DNA of 39,951 nt from Acidobacteriota bacterium (GTDB lineage: Bacteria > Acidobacteriota > Blastocatellia > UBA7656): the NCBI GenBank assembly GCA_040754075.1, contig JBFMDH010000048.1, positions 1 to 39,951 on the forward strand, in the 5' to 3' direction. Each line of letters begins with the position of its first letter. Position 1 is the stretch's first letter. The position numbers and the translations under genes are program-made. Below are positions 1 through 7,226 of this stretch, one piece after another. Below the pieces are notes generated by a model. That model made no database searches. It was not told where the DNA came from and saw only the letters and a program-made list of their open reading frames with translations.

Positions 1-132
1 AGCGGCAGTAGCGGCAGTGGCAGTGGGTTAGTGAAATACGGAGTAGCGGCGAATCCGAACCGGGTAGCGAGGAGCGGGACGTTGACGATAGCGGGAAAGA
101 CCTTCACCATCAACCAAGCCGCTAAACTTTAA
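1..132 (+). CDS. C-terminal fragment of a secreted Ig/BACON-like repeat protein (5' cut by window edge)
   Basis: The window opens inside a reading frame that runs 43 codons to a TAA at 130-132. It starts with a Gly/Ser-rich stretch and ends in a beta-strand pattern, [18 protein letters not shown]. This resembles the last strands of BACON or bacterial Ig-like domains, which commonly end in a G-T-(I/L)-T-(I/V)-x-G-x-x-(F/V)-x-(I/V)-x-Q pattern. Such domains sit in secreted or cell-surface proteins. Nothing can be said about the missing N-terminal part. Domain family is an inference from a short motif. Confidence 0.5.
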   Translation, partial: SGSSGSGSGLVKYGVAANPNRVARSGTLTIAGKTFTINQAAKL

Positions 133-190
133 ACAGTTCGGCTGAAAATATTCAATTTAATGCCGGTTTTTCGGACTATTTTATTTGTTG

Positions 191-319
191 GTGGAACATC
201 ACCGGGCGCTTGCGATTTCAAGGAGGTTGCAGGAATATCTGGAAATGAGGATTGAAATTGCTGATTTTGATGAGCAATGGAAACAACTTTTCAAACACCA
301 CAGTAAGGTCAACTTATGA
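191..319 (+). CDS. possible small coupled ORF upstream of the zinc ribbon
   Basis: A frame open from 161 could start at GTG 191 and encode 42 residues rich in charged side chains. Its TGA (317-319) overlaps the ATG of the next gene (316-318) as ATGA, the usual geometry of translational coupling. There is no good Shine-Dalgarno site before 191, and an alternative ATG at 245 lies too far (18 nt) from an AGGAGG at 221-226. No family is recognised. It may be a real short gene or only a leader; the overlap is the main argument for it. Confidence 0.25.
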   Translation: MEHHRALAISRRLQEYLEMRIEIADFDEQWKQLFKHHSKVNL

Positions 320-510
320 CAGAGGCTTATCAACACGAAGTGACAGGTGAAATAATCAAGATGATTCATGATGAATATCCGGCGGTTCGGTGGACGTGCC
401 AAAATTGTAATGAAGACAGTTGCACGATTTTTTATGAAGCTTCGGATGATGCAAAACTGGTGATGTGCGAATTTTGTGAGGCGACTCATATGGTGCAAAA
501 ACCTCGTTAA
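316..510 (+). CDS. small zinc-ribbon protein (64 aa)
   Basis: This 64-residue protein has paired cysteines: C-x-x-C followed by a third Cys near residues 29-36, then C-x-x-C near residues 51-54 with a nearby His. This is typical of a zinc ribbon or rubredoxin-like knuckle. It has no signal peptide or membrane segment, so it should be cytoplasmic. Function is unknown; such proteins may bind nucleic acid or simply be small folded zinc modules. It stands 15 nt upstream of ppa on the same strand and probably shares its transcript. Confidence 0.6.
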   Translation: MTEAYQHEVTGEIIKMIHDEYPAVRWTCQNCNEDSCTIFYEASDDAKLVMCEFCEATHMVQKPR

Positions 511-525
511 GGGAATGACAGATAG

Positions 526-1212
526 ATGGATATAAATCCCGAAAAGTTTTATGAGTTGATGCGACTCATGTTTAAACCCAACCCCTGGCATGCCGTGTCG
601 GTTGGTGAAAATATGCCCGACATTGTCAATGTGTATATTGAAATCATGCCCAAAGACACCATCAAATATGAACTCGATAAAGAAACCGGTTTGTTAAAAA
701 TTGACCGTCCGCAAAAATTTTCAAATATCTGTCCGACACTTTACGGGTTTATTCCGCAAACCTATTGTGGTGACCGCATCGGCGAGTTTTGTTCAACGCA
801 AATGAATCGTCCGGGAATTCAAGGGGACGGCGACCCTTTAGACATCTGCGTGCTTTCGCAAAGGGAGGTCACGCACGTCAATATTTTATTGCAGGCAATT
901 CCCATCGGCGGCATTCGTATGCTTGATAAAGCGGAAGCCGATGACAAAATTATCGCGGTGATGAAAGGCGATGCGACTTATGGCGAGTGGCGCGATATTG
1001 ATGATTGCCCGCCTTCATTGATTGAACCGTTGCGCCACTATTTTCTGACTTATAAAAATGTTCCGAGCGATAATAAAGCCATCGTCGAATTGCCGAATAT
1101 TTATGGGCGCGATGAGGCTCACGAAGTCATTCGCCGCAGTCGCGAAGATTATTTGCATAAATTCGGCGATGTTGAACAAATGTTAAAAACCGCAATGGAA
1201 AGTATGTTGTAA
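526..1212 (+). CDS. ppa: inorganic pyrophosphatase (family I)
   Basis: Hydrolyses pyrophosphate to two phosphates in the cytoplasm and so pulls biosynthetic reactions forward. The family I metal-binding signature D-G-D-P-L-D lies at residues 101-106, with the downstream Asp/Lys pair in KAEADDKIIAV near residues 135-145. The substrate-side residues are also present: Lys47, Glu49 and Arg61 in the IKYEL...IDR segment, and the YGFIPQTY strand at 73-80. At 228 residues it is longer than the about 175-residue E. coli enzyme, with extra sequence at both ends. The start ATG has a weak purine-rich site (AAGGGA). Only 2 nt separate its stop from proB, so it is probably cotranscribed with proB and proA. 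Confidence 0.95.
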   Translation: MDINPEKFYELMRLMFKPNPWHAVSVGENMPDIVNVYIEIMPKDTIKYELDKETGLLKIDRPQKFSNICPTLYGFIPQTYCGDRIGEFCSTQMNRPGIQGDGDPLDICVLSQREVTHVNILLQAIPIGGIRMLDKAEADDKIIAVMKGDATYGEWRDIDDCPPSLIEPLRHYFLTYKNVPSDNKAIVELPNIYGRDEAHEVIRRSREDYLHKFGDVEQMLKTAMESML

Positions 1213-1214
1213 AG

Positions 1215-2384
1215 ATGAATACCGACAGTTCAATCCGAAAACTTTTGGTCACCAATGCCAAACGCCTGGTGATCAAACTCGGCACTGCCGTATTGATGCG
1301 TGAAGAAAAGGGGTTTGCGCTCAGCCGGTTTTATTCGTTTGTTGAAGCCATTGCCGATATAAAAAAATCCGGGCGAGATGTTTTGCTGGTTTCATCCGGC
1401 GCGGTTGGTCTCGGCGTTGAACGATTGGGAATTGCCAGAGGCAATCAACTGCTATCACTCAGGCAGGCATGCGCAGCAATCGGGCAGGGGCGATTGATGG
1501 GATTATATGCGGATGCCTTTGATCGGTTGGGCATTGTCGCGGCGCAGGTTTTATTGACCGAAGAAGATTTTTCCAATCGCCGCCGCTTTCTGAATTTGCG
1601 TTCGACGGTTGGCAAATTGCTTGAACTCGACGCTTTGCCGATTATCAATGAAAATGACACGGTTTCAACCGCAGAACTTGAAACTCACGAAGCGCCTGCT
1701 TACGTTAAAGTCAACTTCGGGGACAATGATAAACTCTCAGCCCTGGTTGCGAGTAAAATCGAAGCCGATTTGCTGGTGATTCTCACGGATGTTGAAGGAT
1801 TGTTTACCGCCAACCCGACGAGTTCAAGCGATGCGGCATTGATTCCTCTGGTTCGCGAAATCTCACCGGAAATCGAGGCGCTCGCCAGTAACGAAAAAAG
1901 CAATGTCGGGCGCGGCGGCATGAAAACCAAGCTCGAAGCCGCCCGCATCGCTACGCAATCGGGTTGTGCGGTAATCATCGCCAGCGGGAAAACGCCAGAG
2001 GTCATTAAACGGTTATTTTCCGGCGAAGCAATCGGCACCTTGTTTTTACCTCACACGGAGCTTTCAAGTAAGCGCAAATGGATTGCCTTTGCGACCTCAG
2101 TCAAAGCCGCTTTAGTCGTCAACGGCGGCGCGAAACAGGCGTTGATTGAGCGCAAAGCCAGCTTGCTTTCAGCCGGTGTCGTAGCGGTTCGCGGAAATTT
2201 TGAACGCGGCGATGTGGTCAGCATCCTTGATGAAAATGACCGCGAATTTGCGCGCGGAATGGTGAATTATTCGAGTGATGAGGCGAGAAAAATATCCGGT
2301 CTGGATTCATCCAAAATTGATGAATTAATTGAAAACCGCAATTATGATGCGTTGATTACCCGTGATAATCTCGCATTTGTTTAA
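1215..2384 (+). CDS. proB: glutamate 5-kinase with C-terminal PUA domain
   Basis: First step of proline synthesis: ATP-dependent phosphorylation of L-glutamate to glutamyl 5-phosphate. The amino acid kinase fold runs from about residue 16 to 265. It has the KLGTAVL strand (21-27), the SSGAVGLG glycine loop (60-67), INENDTVS (144-151) and FGDNDKLSA (168-176), which bind glutamate and the nucleotide. A PUA domain follows at about 293-370, as in E. coli ProB. Length 389 is slightly more than the usual about 370. It directly precedes proA (26 nt), and the two products normally hand over the unstable acyl phosphate. Proline feedback inhibition is a family property, not tested here. Confidence 0.96.
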   Translation: MNTDSSIRKLLVTNAKRLVIKLGTAVLMREEKGFALSRFYSFVEAIADIKKSGRDVLLVSSGAVGLGVERLGIARGNQLLSLRQACAAIGQGRLMGLYADAFDRLGIVAAQVLLTEEDFSNRRRFLNLRSTVGKLLELDALPIINENDTVSTAELETHEAPAYVKVNFGDNDKLSALVASKIEADLLVILTDVEGLFTANPTSSSDAALIPLVREISPEIEALASNEKSNVGRGGMKTKLEAARIATQSGCAVIIASGKTPEVIKRLFSGEAIGTLFLPHTELSSKRKWIAFATSVKAALVVNGGAKQALIERKASLLSAGVVAVRGNFERGDVVSILDENDREFARGMVNYSSDEARKISGLDSSKIDELIENRNYDALITRDNLAFV

Positions 2385-2410
2385 CCCGGTGGTTTTTATC
2401 GAATAACTTT

Positions 2411-3742
2411 ATGCGCACTGTAAATAAAACTGAATCGGTCATCGAACTGGCACGCGAAGCCAAACGGGCGTCAGGTATTCTCGCGCAACTTTCAACAGCA
2501 AAGAAAAACCATTTGCTCGAAGTGATAGCCCAAAAACTCCAGCTCCATCAGGCGGAAATTTTACGAGCCAATCAACAGGATATTGAAAATGTTCGACCAC
2601 AGGTTGAATCGGGTGAAATGTCCGATGCGATGTTTCGTCGCTTGAAACTCGACGAAACTAAACTTGCGGAAATTATCGAAGGCGTCAAACAGGTTGCGGC
2701 GCTTGCAGACCCGGTCGGAAAAATTACTTTAGCGACAAAACTTGATGAAGGTTTAAATCTCTATCGCGTCAATTGTCCGATAGGCGTTCTCGGCGTGATA
2801 TTTGAATCGCGTCCTGATGCGTTGGTGCAAATCGCTGTGCTGGCATTTAAGAGCGGCAATAGCCTGTTGCTTAAAGGCGGCAGCGAGGCTGAACATTCCA
2901 ATCGCATTTTATTTAATACCATTCAAAAAGCCATAGCAGAGGCGGGTTTACCTGCCGAATGTTTATTTCTGTTGGAAAGTCGCGAAGATGTGCGGACGCT
3001 TTTAAAAGCCGAGGGTTTTGTCGATTTGATTATTCCGAGAGGTTCCAATTCGCTGGTGAAATATATTCAGGAAAATACCAACATTCCGGTGCTCGGTCAT
3101 GCGGAAGGTATCTGTCATGTGTATATTGACCGCGCCGCCGATATGCAAAAGGCTTTACGAATTACCATTGATGCGAAGACCCAATATGCTTCTGTGTGTA
3201 ATGCGGCTGAGACCTTATTGATTCACCGCGATATTGCCAGAGAATTTTTGCCGACGGTGATTCCCGCGCTTCAACAAAAAAATGTTGAGATTCGATGTGC
3301 CGCCAAAGACATTCTCGAATTCGCCCTTGAAAATGTTGAGGAAGCCAGCGAAGAAGATTGGCGAACCGAATATAACGATTTGATTTTATCGATTAAAACC
3401 GTCGCTTCGATTGACGAAGCCATCGCCCATATTAATCGGTATGGTTCAAGGCATACGGATGCCATCATCACCGAAGACCCATCGACCTTTGAAAAATTTT
3501 TTGCCGAAGTCGATTCCGCAGGCGTATTTCTAAATGCATCGACGCGCTTTGCCGACGGGTTCCGTTATGGCTTTGGAGCCGAAGTCGGCATCAGCACCCA
3601 TAAACTTCATCCGCGTGGTCCCGTGGGATTGGATGGACTGGTCACTTACAAATATAAATTAATCGGCGATGGTCATATCGTCGCGGATTATTCAGGCAAA
3701 GATGCCAAGCCCTTTCTTCACACACCGCTAAAAATTGATTGA
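2411..3742 (+). CDS. proA: glutamate-5-semialdehyde dehydrogenase (gamma-glutamyl phosphate reductase)
   Basis: NADPH-dependent reduction of glutamyl 5-phosphate to glutamate 5-semialdehyde, the second proline step. The catalytic cysteine is Cys263 in TQYASVCNAAE. The family signature with NASTRFADGFRYGFGAEVGI lies near the C-terminus, followed by THKLHPRGPVGLDGL. Length 443 is somewhat above the usual about 420. It follows proB closely on the same strand. No proC is present in this window. The 3' end overlaps the convergent membrane-protein gene by 15 bp, so no separate terminator fits between them. Confidence 0.96.
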   Translation: MRTVNKTESVIELAREAKRASGILAQLSTAKKNHLLEVIAQKLQLHQAEILRANQQDIENVRPQVESGEMSDAMFRRLKLDETKLAEIIEGVKQVAALADPVGKITLATKLDEGLNLYRVNCPIGVLGVIFESRPDALVQIAVLAFKSGNSLLLKGGSEAEHSNRILFNTIQKAIAEAGLPAECLFLLESREDVRTLLKAEGFVDLIIPRGSNSLVKYIQENTNIPVLGHAEGICHVYIDRAADMQKALRITIDAKTQYASVCNAAETLLIHRDIAREFLPTVIPALQQKNVEIRCAAKDILEFALENVEEASEEDWRTEYNDLILSIKTVASIDEAIAHINRYGSRHTDAIITEDPSTFEKFFAEVDSAGVFLNASTRFADGFRYGFGAEVGISTHKLHPRGPVGLDGLVTYKYKLIGDGHIVADYSGKDAKPFLHTPLKID

Positions 3743-4183
3743 CCGTTGCAATGCGCGATCTCGCGTTCGTAAGACCAGCGCGCAAACGGTGACTGCCAGA
3801 AAACTGACCAGCCAGAAATAGAACCCGATTTTGATTTCTTTTAATTGCAAATAAAATGTTGCCCCTTCATTAGCGGGCACTTTTTGCGAAAAAAGCATAA
3901 AAGTTTGCAAAGCCACCACGATAGCGAATAGCGAACACAGGACTGAGGCTATCCAGCCTCTGAATAAAAGAAAAAGCAACGATAGCGCCCAGAAAATATT
4001 TGCCAGCCAGGCGAACTGACCGATAAACACGGCTGCCCAACCGGCAACCAGCGCGGCAAACCCGCGCATCAATCCATCCGAATACGAGGTTCCATCTTCT
4101 TTGATAAACTCAAGGACAGGTAAAACACAGGCGATAAAATAACTAGCCAGACATATCAAGATGGCAATGATGCGCGGTTTCAT
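3728..4183 (-). CDS. small integral membrane protein, unknown function
   Basis: The 151-residue product starting at ATG 4183 (MKPRIIAILICL) has four clear hydrophobic segments, so it should be an inner-membrane protein. A longer in-frame extension to 4393 exists but would overlap the FmdE-like gene and gives a low-complexity, unlikely N-terminus, so the internal ATG is preferred; no strong ribosome site supports either. No family is recognised. It lies 115 nt downstream of the FmdE-like gene and may share its transcript. Its stop overlaps the end of proA on the other strand. Confidence 0.6.
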   Translation of the reverse strand: MKPRIIAILICLASYFIACVLPVLEFIKEDGTSYSDGLMRGFAALVAGWAAVFIGQFAWLANIFWALSLLFLLFRGWIASVLCSLFAIVVALQTFMLFSQKVPANEGATFYLQLKEIKIGFYFWLVSFLAVTVCALVLRTRDRALQRSINF

Positions 4184-4298
4184 CTGTAGTCGGGGTTTGG
4201 GATTTAACGACGGGAACGATTGATAGATGGGTTGGTGACCGGATTGATTCGGATAATTGTCAGGCAATTGATTGGCTGGATGCACGATAAATTTTCTT

Positions 4299-4880
4299 TC
4301 AGATTCTGGTGAAATAGGCGTCGCCGGCGCACGGGCGGCACAACACCCGATTGTCTTTAATGATTTCGCGATGGTCGTTAATGCCTTCACCACAAGCTTC
4401 GCAAATCACCCGCGAGACTGGACGACCAGGTTGGTCTTCGATAGGAACACTAACTTTGACGCGCTCAACTTTGAAAAGTTTTTCGTCGGGTAAAATTTTA
4501 TACGCCTGTAATTGCCGCTGATATTTGTTGGCGATTTCAGGGAAGGCTTGGTCTGCTGCATCTCTTGCCGAATCGAGCGCGACAATGCGAATGGCTTCTT
4601 CGGTTTTTAAATTCAAAAACGTGGCGGCAAGTTTGCCATAATCATGATATTTCAAGGTGCGCTTTCCCAAACGACAACCGGTTACTGTATTGATGGCATC
4701 GGCAGCGCAACGGTCAATTTCGACGAACACGAGAATCTCTTTGCGCTCAGAATGGCGCGGGTCACTGATGCCGATTTTTTCACAACCGAGCATCGCCATG
4801 CGTACGCCTAAAACTTGCCCGGCGCACATATGCCCGTGTGATTTTTCAGCCCACTCCAAATAAGTATCCAGCGTTTCCAT
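4299..4880 (-). CDS. FmdE family protein with C-terminal zinc finger
   Basis: Resembles the FmdE family, named after formylmethanofuran dehydrogenase subunit E but found widely in bacteria without methanogenesis. The N-terminal [15 protein letters not shown] (15-29) is the family's metal/ligand motif, and a second conserved cysteine lies in [11 protein letters not shown] (Cys69). The C-terminal part carries a treble-clef-like zinc site: Cys160-x2-Cys163 and Cys181-x2-Cys184. The product is soluble, 193 residues. Bacterial members often accompany molybdenum or formate-related genes, but the true role is unknown and here the neighbours are cell-wall and membrane genes. Family assignment is firm; function is not. 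Confidence 0.85.
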   Translation of the reverse strand: METLDTYLEWAEKSHGHMCAGQVLGVRMAMLGCEKIGISDPRHSERKEILVFVEIDRCAADAINTVTGCRLGKRTLKYHDYGKLAATFLNLKTEEAIRIVALDSARDAADQAFPEIANKYQRQLQAYKILPDEKLFKVERVKVSVPIEDQPGRPVSRVICEACGEGINDHREIIKDNRVLCRPCAGDAYFTRI

Positions 4881-4931
4881 GTGTTTAAAGCTTAACCAGT
4901 CTTATCTATTTCCTCAAAGCGATTTCAATTT

Positions 4932-6104
4932 TCAATAAAGCAGGTAAGCGTTTCGTATCCGGGCAAAATTTTCTAAACCCGCGCGCCAACCGGCTTCGAT
5001 TTGACTGATTGGCGTTCCCGTTTCAATATGTTCGCAGATACTGGCGCTGCCGTTAATCACGTCGAATGGCAGTTTATTGAACACATATTCATAAGGCGGT
5101 TCTTTCCAGCCGAATTTCATCGGGTAGAGTCGTTTGATACAGCTAATGATGGCAATGCTGGTAATGACCGGTTTGAAATGCATTCGGTCATTCACATGAA
5201 TTTGCAATCCACCGCATAATTCACCCGTGAATTTGTGAAACGTCGGTTGAAAAAATACCGGTCGAAAGACCACACCGGGCAGTTCCTCTTTTTTTAATTC
5301 ATCATGCAAATCATAGGGATTGATATAAGGTGCGCCGATGATTTCAAATGGTCGGGTGGTGCCGCGACCTTCGGATAAGAGGGTGCCTTCAAACATCACC
5401 GCGCCGGGATAAACCACAGCCGTATCCACGGTCGGCATATTCGGTGAAGGCAATATCCAGGGAAGGCAGGTGTCTTCAAAAAACATTTCACGCTGCCAGC
5501 CTTCCATGCGCACCACTTGCAAATCACAACCGATTTTGAACGCTTCATTAAACAGCTTTGCGAGTTCCCCGACTGTCATACCATGTCGCATGGGCAAAGG
5601 GTACATGCCAACAAAGGAATGAAATTCGGGTTCGTGTATATTGCCTTCGATATGAATGCCGTTAATCGGATTGGGGCGGTCAAGCACGATGAATTGTTTT
5701 TGGTGTTCGCGGGCAGTTTCCATCGCCAGCGCCATCGTGTAGATGAAAGTGTAAACCCGCGTGCCGACATCTTGAACATCGAATACCAGCGCATCCACAT
5801 CTGCGAGCATTTCTGCTGTGGGTTTTCGAGTTTCGCCATACAGTGAATAGGCTGGCAGCCTTGTTCGCGAATCGGTGAAGGTTTCCCACTCAATCATATT
5901 ATCCTGGGTCTCTCCGCGAATCCCATGTTGGGGACCGAAACAGGCTGTGAGATTAATCTCCGTGTGATGAAAAAACAGGTCAGCGGCGTGCTCGAATCGG
6001 GAATTGATTGAAGCCGGATTGACGATTAATCCGATGCGTTTTCCTTTGAGTAATGTGCCACGCGATTCCAATAGAACTTCTAAACCAAGTTTCACTTTCG
6101 CCAT
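4932..6104 (-). CDS. namZ: DUF1343 family exo-beta-N-acetylmuramidase (NamZ-like)
   Basis: DUF1343 proteins include NamZ of Bacillus subtilis, which releases N-acetylmuramic acid from the non-reducing end of peptidoglycan fragments. Family hallmarks are visible: a Rossmann-like N-terminus ([13 protein letters not shown], 21-33), GPQHGIRGE at 57-65, the [18 protein letters not shown] segment near 107-124, DRPNPI, and [15 protein letters not shown]. Length (390) is normal for the family without a signal peptide. No export signal is seen, so action on imported muropeptides is possible. Gln59 stands where many members have Glu. The start ATG is preceded by a tiny AUG-Lys-Ser-stop frame next to an AAAGGA site. 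Fifty-one nt separate it from the FmdE-like gene. Confidence 0.88.
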   Translation of the reverse strand: MAKVKLGLEVLLESRGTLLKGKRIGLIVNPASINSRFEHAADLFFHHTEINLTACFGPQHGIRGETQDNMIEWETFTDSRTRLPAYSLYGETRKPTAEMLADVDALVFDVQDVGTRVYTFIYTMALAMETAREHQKQFIVLDRPNPINGIHIEGNIHEPEFHSFVGMYPLPMRHGMTVGELAKLFNEAFKIGCDLQVVRMEGWQREMFFEDTCLPWILPSPNMPTVDTAVVYPGAVMFEGTLLSEGRGTTRPFEIIGAPYINPYDLHDELKKEELPGVVFRPVFFQPTFHKFTGELCGGLQIHVNDRMHFKPVITSIAIISCIKRLYPMKFGWKEPPYEYVFNKLPFDVINGSASICEHIETGTPISQIEAGWRAGLENFARIRNAYLLY

Positions 6105-6244
6105 TTCAACTTTTCATGATTCCTTTCAAGATTTAAGCTGTTTTACAAGCATCCCCATTTACAAATAAGTGAGTGAACCTTTCAGCTTTTGGTTTGCATC
6201 TTATTCGAGCAATCCTCAATCCGTTATCAAAGGAGAATGATTTT

Positions 6245-6961
6245 ATGCGCTCGCTCAAATTGCTGCTTGCGATTTCAATGATACTTATCGTTTCGTATGA
6301 TGCTGCTTCGGTTCGGGCAAAGTCAAACCGGTCAACACCCGCCAGTTCGGTTCAGGATGATAACACCAAAGCGTTGCGCGAGGTGTTGTTGAATGGCTCG
6401 CTCAACGCGGTAAACGAATTGGGGCGTCTGGATGGCTTTTATAAAAATCCCCGGGTGAAAATCCCTATGCCGAAATCGCTGCAGACCGTAGAAAAAACTT
6501 TGCGGTTCATCGGACAGAAAAAAGCCGCTGATGATTTCGTACTGGCGATGAATCGGGCGGCGGAAAAAGCGGTTCCCGCTGCGGTTGAGGTGTTTAAGAA
6601 TGCCGCCAGACAGATGACCTTTACCGATGCAGTGCGCATCGTTAAAGGACCCGATGATGCGGCGACCCAGTTTTTTCGCAAAACCAGTGAAGAAAATTTA
6701 CGCGCAAAATTTTTACCTGTCGTCAGGAAATTCACCGAAGAGGTCGGGGTCACTGCGCAGTATAAAAATTTAATTAAACAAGCGGGCCCGATTGCCAGCC
6801 TCGCGGGCAAAGAAGCAACAGACATTGATGGGTATGTGACGCAGAAGGCTTTAGATGGCTTGTTTCTACTGATGGCAGATGAAGAACGACGCATTCGCCG
6901 CGACCCGATTGCCAGGACTTCGGAAATCTTGAGAAAAGTATTCGGCATCGGCAGGCGCTGA
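6245..6961 (+). CDS. exported DUF4197 domain protein
   Basis: Matches the DUF4197 family pattern: alternating charged helices with NPRVKIPMPKSLQTVEK, FVLAMNRAAEKAVPAAVEVF and GPDDAATQFFRKT in order. Family members are periplasmic proteins of unknown function, usually about 230 residues. ATG 6245 is chosen because AGGAG at 6231-6235 stands 9 nt before it and the resulting N-terminus (MRSLKLLLAISMILIVSYDA) is a signal peptide. A start at 6173 would bury that signal. The gene is divergent from namZ, so the 140-nt gap probably holds promoters for both. Confidence 0.85.
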   Translation: MRSLKLLLAISMILIVSYDAASVRAKSNRSTPASSVQDDNTKALREVLLNGSLNAVNELGRLDGFYKNPRVKIPMPKSLQTVEKTLRFIGQKKAADDFVLAMNRAAEKAVPAAVEVFKNAARQMTFTDAVRIVKGPDDAATQFFRKTSEENLRAKFLPVVRKFTEEVGVTAQYKNLIKQAGPIASLAGKEATDIDGYVTQKALDGLFLLMADEERRIRRDPIARTSEILRKVFGIGRR

Positions 6962-6983
6962 TTTGGGTAATCAAAAGACGAAC

Positions 6984-7037
6984 TAAACCGGGATGCAGAA
7001 GCTTGGTACACGACAGATTAAGAATAAGCCCGGTTTA
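6984..7037. repeat. inverted repeat (9-bp arms) after the DUF4197 gene
   Basis: TAAACCGGG at 6984-6992 is matched by CCCGGTTTA at 7029-7037, with 36 bases between. It is followed by a short T run (TCGGCATTTTTC), so it may help end the DUF4197 transcript, but the loop is long for an intrinsic terminator. The rest of the 265-nt gap contains the separate palindrome at 7112-7145 and no gene I can support. Confidence 0.35.
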
Positions 7038-7111
7038 TCGGCATTTTTCAACATCGAGTGTGCCAATGTCTTGATTTCTGGTTTAGAGCCATTTGCAAAT
7101 GAGATTACTGG

Positions 7112-7145
7112 TATGGAGTGCGGTGACTTGTCGCAGCACTCCATA
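7112..7145. repeat. 34-bp REP-like palindrome
   Basis: TATGGAGTGC (7112-7121) and GCACTCCATA (7136-7145) are perfect inverted copies. Pairing continues inward through GGTGAC/GTCGCA with one mismatch and one G-T, leaving a two-base centre at 7128-7129. It is too symmetric and GC-rich for chance and has no U tract directly after it. The shape is that of a dispersed intergenic palindrome (REP type). About 10 nt further on, AATCGaAGAC/GTCTCGATT followed by TTTT could be a weak + strand terminator (7145-7168). Confidence 0.55.
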
Positions 7146-7226
7146 ATCGAAGACTCGTCTCGATTTTTGAGTAAAGGCAATTGCAAACCGATTTAGTCCA
7201 GCGAAAGAGAAAACAACCGGTCACGA

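Noticed and set aside
199-591. 130-codon minus-strand frame
   Set aside because: It lies antisense to the zinc-ribbon gene and the start of ppa, and has no domain or ribosome site.
6993-7196. 67-codon + strand frame
   Set aside because: It runs through the inverted repeat and the REP-like palindrome and has no ribosome site.
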